DNA of 64,000 nt from Eubacterium sp. (GTDB taxonomy: Bacteria; Bacillota; Clostridia; Lachnospirales; Lachnospiraceae): NCBI GenBank assembly GCA_017406925.1, contig JAFQXO010000011.1:293321-357320 (forward strand). Direction: 5' to 3'. The position numbers and the translations under genes are program-made. Below are positions 17,027-26,076 of the stretch, piece after piece. How positions within the stretch are numbered: position 1 is the first letter of the stretch; each line of letters opens with the position of its first letter. The notes beneath the pieces are model-generated. The model was not told the DNA's origin, ran no database searches, and worked only from the letters and a program-made list of their open reading frames with translations.

Positions 17027-18055
17027 ATGAGAATGTCTATTCTAAAGAAATTTTTTATATCATTTTTGCTATTTTTCGCACTGTCTTTTATGTGTGTCTA
17101 TTTGATTGACTATTTTTACTTTACGACACCTGATTCTAGACAGTATGTGAATATAATGTATATCGTTTACTTTATTACTATCGCTCTGTCGTTGATTATT
17201 TTCTTATCACTCATTCTAATCGTTTATCGTCCACTCAAGAAAATCCGCGTGGCTGCTATGGAGTATGCCAGAGGCAATTTTGAGTATGACGATTACGACG
17301 TGAAATCTGGCGATGAAATTGGTGACGTAGCTGCTTCACTAAAATATATGTCTTCACAACTCTCTAATACTAGAGATTATCAGAAAGATTTTATTTCGAA
17401 TATTTCACACGACTTCAGATCTCCACTCACTTCTATTAAAGGATATCTAGAAGCTATGATTGACGGCACCATTGCTCCTGCAGACCAGAGAAAGTATTTG
17501 CAGATAGTGCTCTCTGAGGCTAATCGACTAGAAAACTTAACGACTGGACTACTCAGCCTCAATGATTACGGCACTGACGGTATGGAACTTATCGTGGAAG
17601 ACTTCGATATGGAACAGGTTGTAACTGAGGCTGTCGAGACATTCGAAGGCAGATGTAGAAAGAAAAACATTCAACTCATTATGCAGTTTCCAGATGACCA
17701 TTTCATGGTCAATGGCGACAAAGGCAAATATGCTCAGGTTCTCTACAACTTATTAGACAACGCATACAAGTTTAGTCCTTCACAGTCACAAATTATTATT
17801 ACAATATATAACAAGAACGATAGACAGTACTGCTCTGTCAAAGATTTCGGATCTGGAATTAAGCAAGATCAACTAGATAAGATTTGGCAGAGATTTTATA
17901 AGAGTGATACGTCGAGAGGACGCGACAAGGCTGGCAGTGGCATTGGCCTCGCCATCGTAAAAGAGATTATGATGGCACACGGCGAGACAATAGATGTCAT
18001 CTCCACAGAAGGTGTTGGATGCGAGTTTATTTTCTCCCTAAAACAGTCAAAATAG
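17027..18055 (+). CDS. Sensor histidine kinase
   Basis: The 342-residue kinase has two membrane helices close together (about residues 8-30 and 44-68), so the external loop is only some 13 residues and it probably senses within the membrane. A HAMP domain follows (PLKKIRVAAMEYARGNFEYDD). The H-box holds phospho-acceptor His128 in SHDFRSPLTSIKGY. The catalytic domain has an N-box (LLDNAYKFS), the G1 box DFGSGI, an F-box (IWQRFYKSD) and the G2 box GSGIGLAI. It pairs with the regulator 9 bases upstream. The short-loop design resembles envelope-stress kinases, but the signal is unknown. Confidence 0.93.
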   Translation: MRMSILKKFFISFLLFFALSFMCVYLIDYFYFTTPDSRQYVNIMYIVYFITIALSLIIFLSLILIVYRPLKKIRVAAMEYARGNFEYDDYDVKSGDEIGDVAASLKYMSSQLSNTRDYQKDFISNISHDFRSPLTSIKGYLEAMIDGTIAPADQRKYLQIVLSEANRLENLTTGLLSLNDYGTDGMELIVEDFDMEQVVTEAVETFEGRCRKKNIQLIMQFPDDHFMVNGDKGKYAQVLYNLLDNAYKFSPSQSQIIITIYNKNDRQYCSVKDFGSGIKQDQLDKIWQRFYKSDTSRGRDKAGSGIGLAIVKEIMMAHGETIDVISTEGVGCEFIFSLKQSK

Positions 18056-18103
18056 GCGAAAAATCTTGCAAAAAAGTATTTAAAGTTAGTCATTCCTAAC
18101 ATA

Positions 18104-18132
18104 TTGAATTTTAAAATCCTTTGTTATATCAT
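18104..18132 (+). promoter_or_regulatory. Ferredoxin promoter
   Basis: TTGAAT (18104-18109) and TATCAT (18127-18132) are separated by 17 bases and lie about 40 bases before the ferredoxin start. This gives a transcript separate from the mutS2-kinase unit. Confidence 0.55.
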
Positions 18133-18171
18133 AGATGTACATTATCTGACAAAGATGAAGGAGGCTATATT

Positions 18172-18345
18172 ATGGCATACAAAATAACTGATGGATGTAT
18201 TGGTTGTGGCGCTTGCGAGGGCACATGTCCAGTCGGAGCTATCAAGGCTGCTGGTGATGTGTATGAAATCGATGCCGACGCTTGTATCGAGTGTGGTGCA
18301 TGCGCAGGTTCATGTCCAACTGATTCAATAAAACTTGATGACTAA
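18172..18345 (+). CDS. 2[4Fe-4S] ferredoxin
   Basis: The start is the ATG at 18172, which has a GGAGG site about 7 bases upstream; the longer frame back to 18121 lacks one. The 57-residue product is a classic clostridial ferredoxin with two CxxCxxCxxxCP motifs: C9, C12, C15, C19 (CIGCGACEGTCP) and C38, C41, C44, C48 (CIECGACAGSCP). Each set supplies ligands for two cubane clusters. It is a low-potential electron carrier in the cytoplasm for enzymes such as hydrogenase or pyruvate:ferredoxin oxidoreductase. It is monocistronic, with its own promoter and a strong terminator. Confidence 0.96.
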   Translation: MAYKITDGCIGCGACEGTCPVGAIKAAGDVYEIDADACIECGACAGSCPTDSIKLDD

Positions 18346-18353
18346 TCTTCATC

Positions 18354-18389
18354 AAAAAAAGACTGCCGACATCGGCAGTCTTTTTTTTT
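18354..18389. terminator. Bidirectional terminator between ferredoxin and dnaB
   Basis: GACTGCCGA (18361-18369) pairs with TCGGCAGTC (18372-18380), with A-tract and T-tract on either side. It serves the ferredoxin gene (plus) and the convergent dnaB gene (minus). Confidence 0.92.
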
Positions 18390-18395
18390 GCTTTT

Positions 18396-19733
18396 TTATA
18401 ACTGTTCTTTATTCTTGTTCTCAAACTTAGTGTAATCTGGAAGCCAAACAAGTTCTACTTCTCCAGTAGGGCCGTTACGCTGTTTAGCTACATTTACTAC
18501 TACTAAATTCTTATCTTCTAGTTTCTTTTCTCTGTCATAATATCTAGACATCAACATAACCACGTCGGCATCCTGCTCGATAGCTCCTGATTCACGAAGA
18601 TCGGCAAGCATTGGTTTCTTATCCTCTCTCTGTTCAGGGCCACGGTTAAGCTGTGAGAGTGCTATCACTGGAACATTCAATTCTCTGGCAATAGCTTTAA
18701 GCGATCTAGAAATTTCTGAAATCTCGTTCTCACGACTGTGTGTTCTGTGTCCGAGTTCCATCAACTGCATATAATCGACGATTACTAACTGAATGTCGTG
18801 TTCCAGTTTGAACTTACGACACTTCGATCGCATCTCACTAATGGAGAGACCTGGCGTATCATCGATAATGATATTATCGCCACCTACTTTATTGGCGGCA
18901 GCCATCACATCACTCCAATCAGCCTCAGACAACTGGCCAACTCTCATCTTCTGACCTGGCACCATAGATGTCTGCGACAATAGACGTCTTACAAGCTGAT
19001 CGTTGGCCATCTCGACGCTGAAAATAGCTACTGGAATTTCATTTTTAATAGCTACATTTTCTATAATATTAAGCGCAAGCGCCGTCTTACCTACTGAAGG
19101 ACGAGCGGCTATCAATACTAGATCAGATGGTTGAAGTCCTGTAAGCTTATGGTCTAATTCCTTAAATCCTGTTGGAATACCTGTTACAGCACCCTTTGAT
19201 TTCTGAGCTTCTTCTATCTGATTGATTACCTTAATAACTACATCATGAGTAGGGGTATATTCTTGCTTATTTCCAGCCTGCAAAATATCAAATGTAGATT
19301 TCTCAGCATCCTCAAGGATAGAATCCAGTTTTTCGTCTCCCTTGTAACACTGCTCGGTAATTCTATCGTTATTTCTGATGAGCTTTCTCATCACAGACTT
19401 CTCGTAAACGATATCTGCGTACTCTTTAACATTGGCAGATGTGCTAACCATATCTAAGATATCCTTGATAAATTCAAGACTCACTGTCTCAGATGGAACA
19501 CCCATCTCCTCAAGTTTATTTTTTACAGTGACAAGGTCACTGTTTTTTCCTTCGTTATATAGTCTAACCATAGCCTCAAAAAGAGAAGCGTACTGTCTGT
19601 TATAAAAGTCATCTTTGTTGAGACGCTCTTCCGCTTTTGGAATAGCATCCATATCCATCAGCATAGATCCAATGACAGCCTGCTCTGCTTCATTGCTATG
19701 TGGCATTATTCTCTTAACTACTTCCTGTGCCAT
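18396..19733 (-). CDS. dnaB: Replicative DNA helicase DnaB
   Basis: The 445-residue hexameric helicase unwinds DNA ahead of the replisome. The N-terminal primase-interaction domain (PHSNEAEQAVIGSML, residues ~11-110) is followed by a linker and the RecA-like motor. Motor motifs are Walker A (ARPSVGKTAL), Walker B (IQLVIVDYMQLM), the SRSLKAIARELNVPVIALSQLNRG region and the arginine-finger region near RNGPTGEVEL. The length is normal and I see no intein. It is the last gene of gdpP-rplI-dnaB, an arrangement found near the origin in many Firmicutes. Confidence 0.96.
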   Translation of the reverse strand: MAQEVVKRIMPHSNEAEQAVIGSMLMDMDAIPKAEERLNKDDFYNRQYASLFEAMVRLYNEGKNSDLVTVKNKLEEMGVPSETVSLEFIKDILDMVSTSANVKEYADIVYEKSVMRKLIRNNDRITEQCYKGDEKLDSILEDAEKSTFDILQAGNKQEYTPTHDVVIKVINQIEEAQKSKGAVTGIPTGFKELDHKLTGLQPSDLVLIAARPSVGKTALALNIIENVAIKNEIPVAIFSVEMANDQLVRRLLSQTSMVPGQKMRVGQLSEADWSDVMAAANKVGGDNIIIDDTPGLSISEMRSKCRKFKLEHDIQLVIVDYMQLMELGHRTHSRENEISEISRSLKAIARELNVPVIALSQLNRGPEQREDKKPMLADLRESGAIEQDADVVMLMSRYYDREKKLEDKNLVVVNVAKQRNGPTGEVELVWLPDYTKFENKNKEQL

Positions 19734-19775
19734 TTATTTTCTCCTCGCTTTAGTGTATGTACTCTCCATTATACA

Positions 19776-20222
19776 CTACTTCGCTTCTACCTTCACTCTC
19801 AAATTTGCAGTCACATCTCTGTGCAACTTAACATTCACTGTATAAGTGCCAACCTGCTTCATATCTTCAGGCATAACAATTTTTTTCTTATCTATTTCAT
19901 AGCCTAACTGATTCTTAGTCTCCATCGCAATTTCCTTAGTAGAAACTGATCCGAAAACTTTTCCTTCCACTCCGGCTTTCACATAAACAGTGATTTCCTT
20001 TGTGGCGAGTTCCTCCGCCAATGCTTTGGCTTCATCCAGTTTCTCCTGAGCTATCTTCTCATCATTTTGCTTCTGAAGTTTGAGATCATTTAAGTTTTGG
20101 CTAGTAGCCTCCACACCCTTCTTCTTAGGCAATATAAAATTTCTAGCGTAACCGTCATTCACATCAACGATTTCACCTTTTTTCCCCAAAGATTTAACAT
20201 CTTCTAGCAAAATTACTTTCAT
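19776..20222 (-). CDS. rplI: 50S ribosomal protein L9
   Basis: This 148-residue protein has the L9 layout. An N-terminal rRNA-binding domain (MKVILLEDVKSLGKKGEIVDV, GYARNFILPKKKGVEAT) is joined by a long helix (about residues 41-75) to a C-terminal domain (VEGKVFGSVSTKEI). The start codon overlaps the gdpP stop codon (TAATG), indicating coupling, and dnaB follows 42 bases later. L9 stabilises the L1 stalk base and affects translational fidelity. Confidence 0.96.
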   Translation of the reverse strand: MKVILLEDVKSLGKKGEIVDVNDGYARNFILPKKKGVEATSQNLNDLKLQKQNDEKIAQEKLDEAKALAEELATKEITVYVKAGVEGKVFGSVSTKEIAMETKNQLGYEIDKKKIVMPEDMKQVGTYTVNVKLHRDVTANLRVKVEAK

Positions 20223-22273
20223 TAGATTTCTCCCTCTTTGATTTTCTTGTCTATCAATTTCTTCAAGTCCTTAGTGACTTCCTCTATAGTCGCACCCTTA
20301 ACTTGTGCTCCCGCAAGAGTCATATGTCCGCCACCGCCGAACTCTTCCATCATAACTTGAACGTTCATATTATCTAGAGCTCTAGCGCTGATATAAATCT
20401 GTTTGTTATATGGTGTGAGAACGAAAGATGCCTTAACATCTTTTACGTTCAAAAGTTCATTGGCGACTTGCGCGCCAACGAGCGTAGGCGAATCTGCGTC
20501 GCCATCACACACTGATATAGCAAATACATCTTTGTAGATTTCTGCGTTGCTGATAGATGCAGCCTTAGCTTTGAAATCTCCTAAGTCATTTCTAAATGCC
20601 TTGTGAACTGTAGCAATGTCAGCGCCTTTTCGTCTAAGGTACGCTGCTGCCTCAAAAGTTCTGACGCCAGTTCTTCTAGTGAAATTGTTAGTATCCATCA
20701 TAATTCCACTGTAAAGAATATTGGCCTCCTGCTTTGACATACGGATAACCTCATTTATGTACTGCATAATTTCTGCAACCATCTCACATGAAGATGATGC
20801 TGAAAGTTCCACATAAGTAAGCTCTGCCTTGTCGATGACATCCTCACGTTGTCTATGATGATCCAAATACATTACTGTCTCGGCCTTATCAATAAGTCGA
20901 GGGCACTCTGTATACGACTGCCTACTACAATCAACCACAATCAAAACATCATCACTTTGAATCTGATCAAGTGCCTGGTCTCCAGATATGATAATGTCGT
21001 CTGTGTAGTCGTCGCTCTCCTTGAACATTTCAATAAGTGGTTGCACACTACTCGACATTTCACCCATGACTATATAAACATTTTTTCCTAAAGTCTTTGC
21101 GATGCGATAGAAACCAACCTGAGCGCCGAACGAATCGTTATCACCAATGTGGTGACCCATTACATAGACATCGCCCTTAGTTAACATCATCTCTCTAAAT
21201 GCTGTAGCCATAACTCTGGCCTTAACCTTAGAATTCTTTTGAACGGATCTAGACTTTCCTCCATAATAAGAGACCTTGTTTCCGTTCTTCAAAACTGCTT
21301 GGTCTCCGCCTCGACCCAATGCAAGGTCTATCGCCGTAGATGCAAGTTCTGCATTCGCATGATAACTATCTCCGCCACATCCGAGACCAATACTGATAGT
21401 AACATCAATCTCGTTTCTAGCACCTATTTCTTTAACTTGATCTAGCAAAGAAAACTTGTCACTCTGAATTCTATTAAGGTACTGATTTTTAAATGTCACA
21501 AAATACTTATCGTTATCTATCTTTCTAACTATTCCGTCATAATTTGCAAAATAGTTAGTTATCTTTCTATCTAAATATCCAATCGTAGTTGATCTTCTAG
21601 CGGCCTCTGCTTTTTCAAGAACTTCATCATAATTGTCAATTACGATAGTTCCCAATATCGACTTCTCGTCGTTATTTTCCTTCTTCAACTGAGCCACAAG
21701 TGTATAATCAAAGAAATAAACTGCGATAAACTCAGACTTCTCGCTAATAGCCTTCTCAACTTCAGTATCGTCTGACTTTTCCTTCAATGCAAACTGCTTA
21801 AAAATGACTCTATACTCATTTTCTTTCACATGGATAATCTTCTCTCTGCGCTCTTCACCCTCAAAAGCAAAGTCAGACTGCTCAATCTCATCAAACAAGT
21901 TGATAATATTCTGCCCACTCAATTCATTTTTGTTCAAGAGTTCTTGTAACTGAATATTGGACCACATAAACTGACCTTCTTCATCGATCAAACCATAAGG
22001 GATGTCCAAATCATGTAACATCTGTCTTTGAACCTGTGAATATTGCGCACCAAAATTCACCAAACGTCTTGTGATGCTTGGCTTAAATCTGAGATACATA
22101 ATAAAAGCAAAAACAGTGTAAACGATTCCTCCCACACAGATAATAAGACTCGCTATTGGATTTATACACACACTTATAGCTGCGACAATAATCCAAACAG
22201 GAATCAAATAAAACGGCCATCTCATGTAGCTGTTCATTTTGCCTTTTAACTTATCGCTATTCTTATTTCCCAT
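20222..22273 (-). CDS. gdpP: Cyclic-di-AMP phosphodiesterase GdpP (YybT)
   Basis: I set the start at the ATG at 22273, which has a GAGGGA site; the frame extends to a TTG at 22321, but that lies in a hairpin without a ribosome site. The 683-residue protein has two N-terminal membrane helices (PFYLIPVWIIVAAISVC and a second after it), a PAS domain, a degenerate GGDEF domain, and a C-terminal DHH/DHHA1 phosphodiesterase. DHH motifs visible are GHHIGDNDSFGA, VVDCSR, YLDHHRQ and GGGGHMTLAGAQ. It degrades c-di-AMP, linking cell-wall and potassium homeostasis. The gene follows pgi after a 50-base leader. Confidence 0.92.
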   Translation of the reverse strand: MGNKNSDKLKGKMNSYMRWPFYLIPVWIIVAAISVCINPIASLIICVGGIVYTVFAFIMYLRFKPSITRRLVNFGAQYSQVQRQMLHDLDIPYGLIDEEGQFMWSNIQLQELLNKNELSGQNIINLFDEIEQSDFAFEGEERREKIIHVKENEYRVIFKQFALKEKSDDTEVEKAISEKSEFIAVYFFDYTLVAQLKKENNDEKSILGTIVIDNYDEVLEKAEAARRSTTIGYLDRKITNYFANYDGIVRKIDNDKYFVTFKNQYLNRIQSDKFSLLDQVKEIGARNEIDVTISIGLGCGGDSYHANAELASTAIDLALGRGGDQAVLKNGNKVSYYGGKSRSVQKNSKVKARVMATAFREMMLTKGDVYVMGHHIGDNDSFGAQVGFYRIAKTLGKNVYIVMGEMSSSVQPLIEMFKESDDYTDDIIISGDQALDQIQSDDVLIVVDCSRQSYTECPRLIDKAETVMYLDHHRQREDVIDKAELTYVELSASSSCEMVAEIMQYINEVIRMSKQEANILYSGIMMDTNNFTRRTGVRTFEAAAYLRRKGADIATVHKAFRNDLGDFKAKAASISNAEIYKDVFAISVCDGDADSPTLVGAQVANELLNVKDVKASFVLTPYNKQIYISARALDNMNVQVMMEEFGGGGHMTLAGAQVKGATIEEVTKDLKKLIDKKIKEGEI

Positions 22274-22299
22274 TACATTCCCTCTCAAAGAAAACGTTA

Positions 22300-22317
22300 G
22301 CCCCTCTAATGAGGGGC
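22300..22317 (-). terminator. Hairpin between pgi and gdpP (terminator or attenuator)
   Basis: GCCCCTC (22300-22306) pairs with GAGGGGC (22311-22317) around a TAAT loop, 8 bases after the pgi stop. On the minus strand only a weak T-run (AACGTTTT) follows, so it may terminate partially and lower read-through into gdpP. Confidence 0.6.
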
Positions 22318-22324
22318 GCAAGTT

Positions 22325-23671
22325 TTATAATCTCTTTTTAAGTTCCTCTGTCATGTCCTCAAATCCCGGTTTGCCGAGCAATGCGAACATGTTCTTTTTG
22401 TAACTCTCCACACCTGGTTGGTTGAATGGATTAACTCCTAGTATGTAACCACTCACTCCACATGCGAATTCATACATATAGAAAAGCTGTCCAAGGTAAA
22501 ACTCGTTTCGCTCTGGAATATTTATTTTTAAATTCGGAACTTGTCCATCAGTGTGTGCGAGAATAGTTCCATTCATAGCACTCTTATTGACGAAGTCCAT
22601 ATCTTTTCCTGCTAAATAGTTAAGTCCGTCGAGATCGTCTGGGTCCTCTGTGATAGTAATCGTATCTTTCGACTCATCCAGTTCCAAAACTGTCTCAAAC
22701 ATAATTCGTGAACCATCTTGGATAAACTGTCCTAATGAGTGAAGATCTGTTGTGAGGTCCACCGAAGCCGGGAAGATTCCCTTGCCGTCTTTACCCTCGC
22801 TCTCTCCGTATAACTGTTTCCACCATTCTGCTACGTAATGGAAACAAGGCTCATAGTTAGCTGTAATCTCTACTGACTTTCCATTCTTGTAAAGGATATT
22901 TCTTACTGCTGCATACTGAAGTGCATCATTGTCCTCATAGGAATCATTTAGTGCCATCTCTCTCGCTGAAGCAGCACCTTCCATCAACTGGTCGATATCT
23001 GCTCCGCTGACTGCAATAGGCAACAATCCTACTGCCGTGAGAACTGAGAAACGTCCTCCTACATCATCAGGAACTACAAAACTCTCGTAACCTTCAGCAT
23101 TTGCAAGATTCTTTAATGCCCCCTTTTCCTTATCAGTTGTAGCATAAATTCTCTTGCTAGCTTCTTCCTTACCATACTTCTGCTCCAACTTTTCCTTGAA
23201 AAGTCTAAAAGCAATAGCTGGTTCTGTCGTTGTACCTGATTTTGAAATAATATTAACTGAGAAATCTCTATCGCCAATAACATCCAAGAGTCCCTTCAAG
23301 TATGAAGAACTAATGTTATTGCCTGCATAGTAAATCTCAGGTGTCTTTCTCACACTTTTAGGTGCTACATTATAGAAATCGTGTCCCAAGAACTCGATAG
23401 CAGCTCTTGCTCCGAGGTAAGAACCTCCGATACCTATAACTACTAACACTTCTGAGTCCTCTTGAATCTTAGTTGCTGCTTTCTTGATTCTAGCAAACTC
23501 ATTTTTATCATAGTCTACTGGAAGGTCAATCCAACCTAAAAAGTCGTTACCTTCACCTGTTTTTTCTATTAAAGTACACTTAGCACTCTCTGTAGTCTCC
23601 TTCATTGCTGCAACATCGGCTTCTGATACAAATGATGCCGCTTTGGAGTAATCAAATCTTACTTTACTCAT
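22325..23671 (-). CDS. pgi: Glucose-6-phosphate isomerase
   Basis: The 448-residue enzyme interconverts glucose 6-phosphate and fructose 6-phosphate in glycolysis. Family signatures are [18 protein letters not shown], the sugar-phosphate loop [30 protein letters not shown], the [10 protein letters not shown] region, and the C-terminal [21 protein letters not shown]. The length is typical of the short Gram-positive form. It lies 20 bases after the MTA/SAH nucleosidase gene and ahead of gdpP. Confidence 0.95.
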   Translation of the reverse strand: MSKVRFDYSKAASFVSEADVAAMKETTESAKCTLIEKTGEGNDFLGWIDLPVDYDKNEFARIKKAATKIQEDSEVLVVIGIGGSYLGARAAIEFLGHDFYNVAPKSVRKTPEIYYAGNNISSSYLKGLLDVIGDRDFSVNIISKSGTTTEPAIAFRLFKEKLEQKYGKEEASKRIYATTDKEKGALKNLANAEGYESFVVPDDVGGRFSVLTAVGLLPIAVSGADIDQLMEGAASAREMALNDSYEDNDALQYAAVRNILYKNGKSVEITANYEPCFHYVAEWWKQLYGESEGKDGKGIFPASVDLTTDLHSLGQFIQDGSRIMFETVLELDESKDTITITEDPDDLDGLNYLAGKDMDFVNKSAMNGTILAHTDGQVPNLKINIPERNEFYLGQLFYMYEFACGVSGYILGVNPFNQPGVESYKKNMFALLGKPGFEDMTEELKKRL

Positions 23672-23691
23672 TATATTCCTCCATTTTTTCG

Positions 23692-24390
23692 TTAGTCATT
23701 ATTATAATCTTTAACCATTTGTTTTACAAGCAAAAACGCATTGTGCGCTGCCATAATTTCAAACTCCTCCGTCAATGTTTCGGTGCCTCCATCGGCATTA
23801 TCAGAAATAGATCTAATAACCACAAACGGTATATTATTTAAGGTTGCAACATGTGCGATGGCTGCTCCTTCCATCTCTGCACAGTCAGCACAAAAAGTTT
23901 CTCTTAAATCTTGTTTGTCTTCATCACTTGCTACAAATAAATCACCCGTTACAATTTTTCCATCATAGACTTTTACATCTAGCCCTGCCTCTTTTATTGC
24001 CTGCCTTGCAATGCTGCGCAATTTATCATCTGCCTTAAACTCTTTTCCTAATCTTGGGATTTCTCCTCTCTCATAACCCCAAGAAACTGCATTCATATCA
24101 TGCTGAACTAGTTCTGTTGATATAACCACATCAAAAAATTTAATGTCATCATTCAAACTTCCTGCTACACCTGTATTAATAATAGCTTCAACGTCATATT
24201 TGTCGATTAATATTTGTGTACATACAGCAGCATTGACTTTACCCACACCACATTTGGCTACTACAATATCTTTTCCCTCTAATGTGCCTTTGTGAAATGT
24301 AGTACCTGCTATATCACTTTTTTCAACATTCTCCATTAGTTCTTGCAAGTCTTTTACTTCACTCTCTAATGCTCCGATAATTCCTATCAT
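23692..24390 (-). CDS. mtnN: 5'-methylthioadenosine/S-adenosylhomocysteine nucleosidase
   Basis: The start is the ATG at 24390 with an AAGGAG site 7 bases upstream; the frame extends 7 codons further to a TTG without one. The 232-residue enzyme cleaves adenine from MTA and SAH, recycling SAM by-products and contributing to AI-2 precursor formation. Signatures are [11 protein letters not shown] at the N terminus, [22 protein letters not shown], and the active-site end [11 protein letters not shown], with the catalytic Asp in [11 protein letters not shown]. It heads the set followed by pgi and gdpP. Confidence 0.93.
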   Translation of the reverse strand: MIGIIGALESEVKDLQELMENVEKSDIAGTTFHKGTLEGKDIVVAKCGVGKVNAAVCTQILIDKYDVEAIINTGVAGSLNDDIKFFDVVISTELVQHDMNAVSWGYERGEIPRLGKEFKADDKLRSIARQAIKEAGLDVKVYDGKIVTGDLFVASDEDKQDLRETFCADCAEMEGAAIAHVATLNNIPFVVIRSISDNADGGTETLTEEFEIMAAHNAFLLVKQMVKDYNND

Positions 24391-24404
24391 TTTTTTCTCC
24401 TTAG

Positions 24405-24427
24405 ACAACAAAAAGGCCTACGGCCTT
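24405..24427 (-). terminator. Terminator of the tagGH end of the glycerophosphate locus
   Basis: AAGGCC (24413-24418) pairs with GGCCTT (24422-24427) around a TAC loop, with TTTTGTTG following on the minus strand. It separates the polymer-export genes from mtnN. Confidence 0.8.
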
Positions 24428-24457
24428 CTCATTGCTTTTATAATTTATACTTTATTT

Positions 24458-25201
24458 CTAGTCATTCAATATTGATTCATAAACTGAAGCCACTTCGTCG
24501 ATGTCACCCTGCGCTACCATCTCGCCGTGTTCTAAGAGGATAGCTTTGTTACACAATCTTTTAACTTGCTCTAAACTGTGTGATACGAAGAGTACTGTAA
24601 CTCCGTGATCGAACATTCCCTGCATCTTCTTTTCACACTTCTTTCTAAACTTAGCATCACCTACTGACAATACCTCGTCCAAAATCAAAATTTCTGGTTC
24701 AACCACAGTCGCTATTGAGAATCCCAATCTAGCTCTCATACCTGATGAATAGTTCTTGATTGGAACGTCGATGAACTCTCCCAATTCCGAGAACTCTAAT
24801 ATCTCATCATACTTGTCCTCAAGAAACTCTCTCGAAAATCCTAGCACTGAACCATACAAGAATATGTTCTCTCGTCCAGTATAGTTGGGGTCGAAACCTG
24901 CTCCCAACTCAATCATTGGTGCGATGTGTCCGTGGCGCGTTACATTTCCGGCTGTAGGTTTATAAACACCTGCAATTACTTTGAGAAGTGTACTCTTTCC
25001 AGCACCATTGAGACCTAAGATACCCAATCTATCGCCCTTCTTGAGTTCAAAATTGATATGCTTGAGTGCCCAAAACTCATCGAAATGAATTTTCTCACCT
25101 TTTAACTTTTTAAATAGTAATTCTTTCAAGTTATCAACATTTTCTTTGCTAAGATTAAAGCAAATGCTAATATCTTCCACTTGAAGTGCTAAATCACCCA
25201 T
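24458..25201 (-). CDS. tagH: Teichoic acid/polysaccharide ABC exporter ATPase, TagH-like
   Basis: This 247-residue ATPase has Walker A GLNGAGKST (63-71), a YSSGMRARLGF signature in place of LSGGQ, Walker B ILILDEVLSVGD and a SHSLEQV switch His, all typical of ABC-2 exporters of teichoic acids and O-antigens. It lacks the long C-terminal extension of Bacillus TagH. It energises export of the lipid-linked polymer across the membrane with the permease encoded 9 bases upstream. The gene is last in its transcript, before the terminator at 24405-24427. Confidence 0.9.
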   Translation of the reverse strand: MGDLALQVEDISICFNLSKENVDNLKELLFKKLKGEKIHFDEFWALKHINFELKKGDRLGILGLNGAGKSTLLKVIAGVYKPTAGNVTRHGHIAPMIELGAGFDPNYTGRENIFLYGSVLGFSREFLEDKYDEILEFSELGEFIDVPIKNYSSGMRARLGFSIATVVEPEILILDEVLSVGDAKFRKKCEKKMQGMFDHGVTVLFVSHSLEQVKRLCNKAILLEHGEMVAQGDIDEVASVYESILND

Positions 25202-25210
25202 TATTTCCTC

Positions 25211-26011
25211 CTAGATGTGCAGGATAAATTTATCCTGATTCTTCTTGAAAATAACAATTCCAAAAATTAGAGCTGCCACACTAAATACTGACGAGAAGAT
25301 AAACATCTTCAAGTTTGAAATACCGTAACTGTACGATGTAAATATTGAGCCCTGCTCAAGAAGCACACATCTGATGTTACTGATAATGCAGTACAGCGGA
25401 TTATATCTCAATAACTGCTTGGCTACGCCAATTCTATCTATATAGTAGAAAATAGCCGAACAGTACATGATAAGCATCAATAATACATCCCACAAATACT
25501 CTAAATCTCTAAAGAATACGCAGACTGTCGATAGAATAAGACCTGCTGCGATACTCATTATAAACAAAACAATCAAAGGAAGTATCGCTTCTACCACATG
25601 CCATGTGAAGTGAACTCCCAATACGATAGATGTCGCTGCCAAAATAATAAGTGACAATAAGAATAGTACATAGTTGTACAATACGCTCGAAAGTGGGTAT
25701 AAGTACTTAGGTACATATACCTTCTTTATCATTGCCTGGTTGGCACGAATAGATCTCATAGCAATCTTCGTACAACTAGAGAAACAACTATATACCAAAC
25801 GACCACTAAGGATGTAAACTGGGTAGAACTCGTTTCCGCGTCCGAGCAAATTACCGAATACGAATGTGAGTACCATAGTTGTGAGCAATGGCTCAAGCAA
25901 CGTCCAGATCAATCCCAAATATGATCTTCTATATTTTAATTTGATTCCTTTGATGACCAGTTCTTTAAGGAGATATCTATATCTCATAAAGCCTGCCCAA
26001 TATTCTTTCAT
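25211..26011 (-). CDS. tagG: Teichoic acid/polysaccharide ABC exporter permease, TagG-like
   Basis: I set the start at the ATG at 26011, 5 bases after GGAGG; the frame runs further to 26038. The 266-residue protein has six predicted membrane helices and the ABC-2 family signature near the N terminus (KGIKLKYRRSYLGLIWTLLEPL). With the TagH-like ATPase it forms the exporter for the glycerol-phosphate polymer built by the neighbouring enzymes. It lies about 65 bases after the glycosyltransferase-glycerophosphotransferase gene. Confidence 0.9.
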   Translation of the reverse strand: MKEYWAGFMRYRYLLKELVIKGIKLKYRRSYLGLIWTLLEPLLTTMVLTFVFGNLLGRGNEFYPVYILSGRLVYSCFSSCTKIAMRSIRANQAMIKKVYVPKYLYPLSSVLYNYVLFLLSLIILAATSIVLGVHFTWHVVEAILPLIVLFIMSIAAGLILSTVCVFFRDLEYLWDVLLMLIMYCSAIFYYIDRIGVAKQLLRYNPLYCIISNIRCVLLEQGSIFTSYSYGISNLKMFIFSSVFSVAALIFGIVIFKKNQDKFILHI

Positions 26012-26076
26012 ATAACCTCCGGCCACGTATTTTCGCAACCTAAATCATTATAAATAATATGGCATTTAAGTCAATA

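Noticed and set aside
17944-17954. TGGC-CTC-GCCA in the histidine kinase as an independent copy of the dispersed palindrome
   Set aside because: It encodes the conserved G2-box residues GLA, so protein constraint is enough to explain it; the same caution applies to 36565 in murG.
10843-18055. VanX-like gene plus VanRS-like two-component system as a glycopeptide-resistance cluster
   Set aside because: They are on opposite strands about 5 kb apart, separated by unrelated genes, and vanH and vanA ligase genes are absent.
22271-22321. Longer gdpP N terminus starting with TTG at 22321
   Set aside because: It would cross a GC-rich hairpin and has no ribosome site, while the ATG at 22273 has one.
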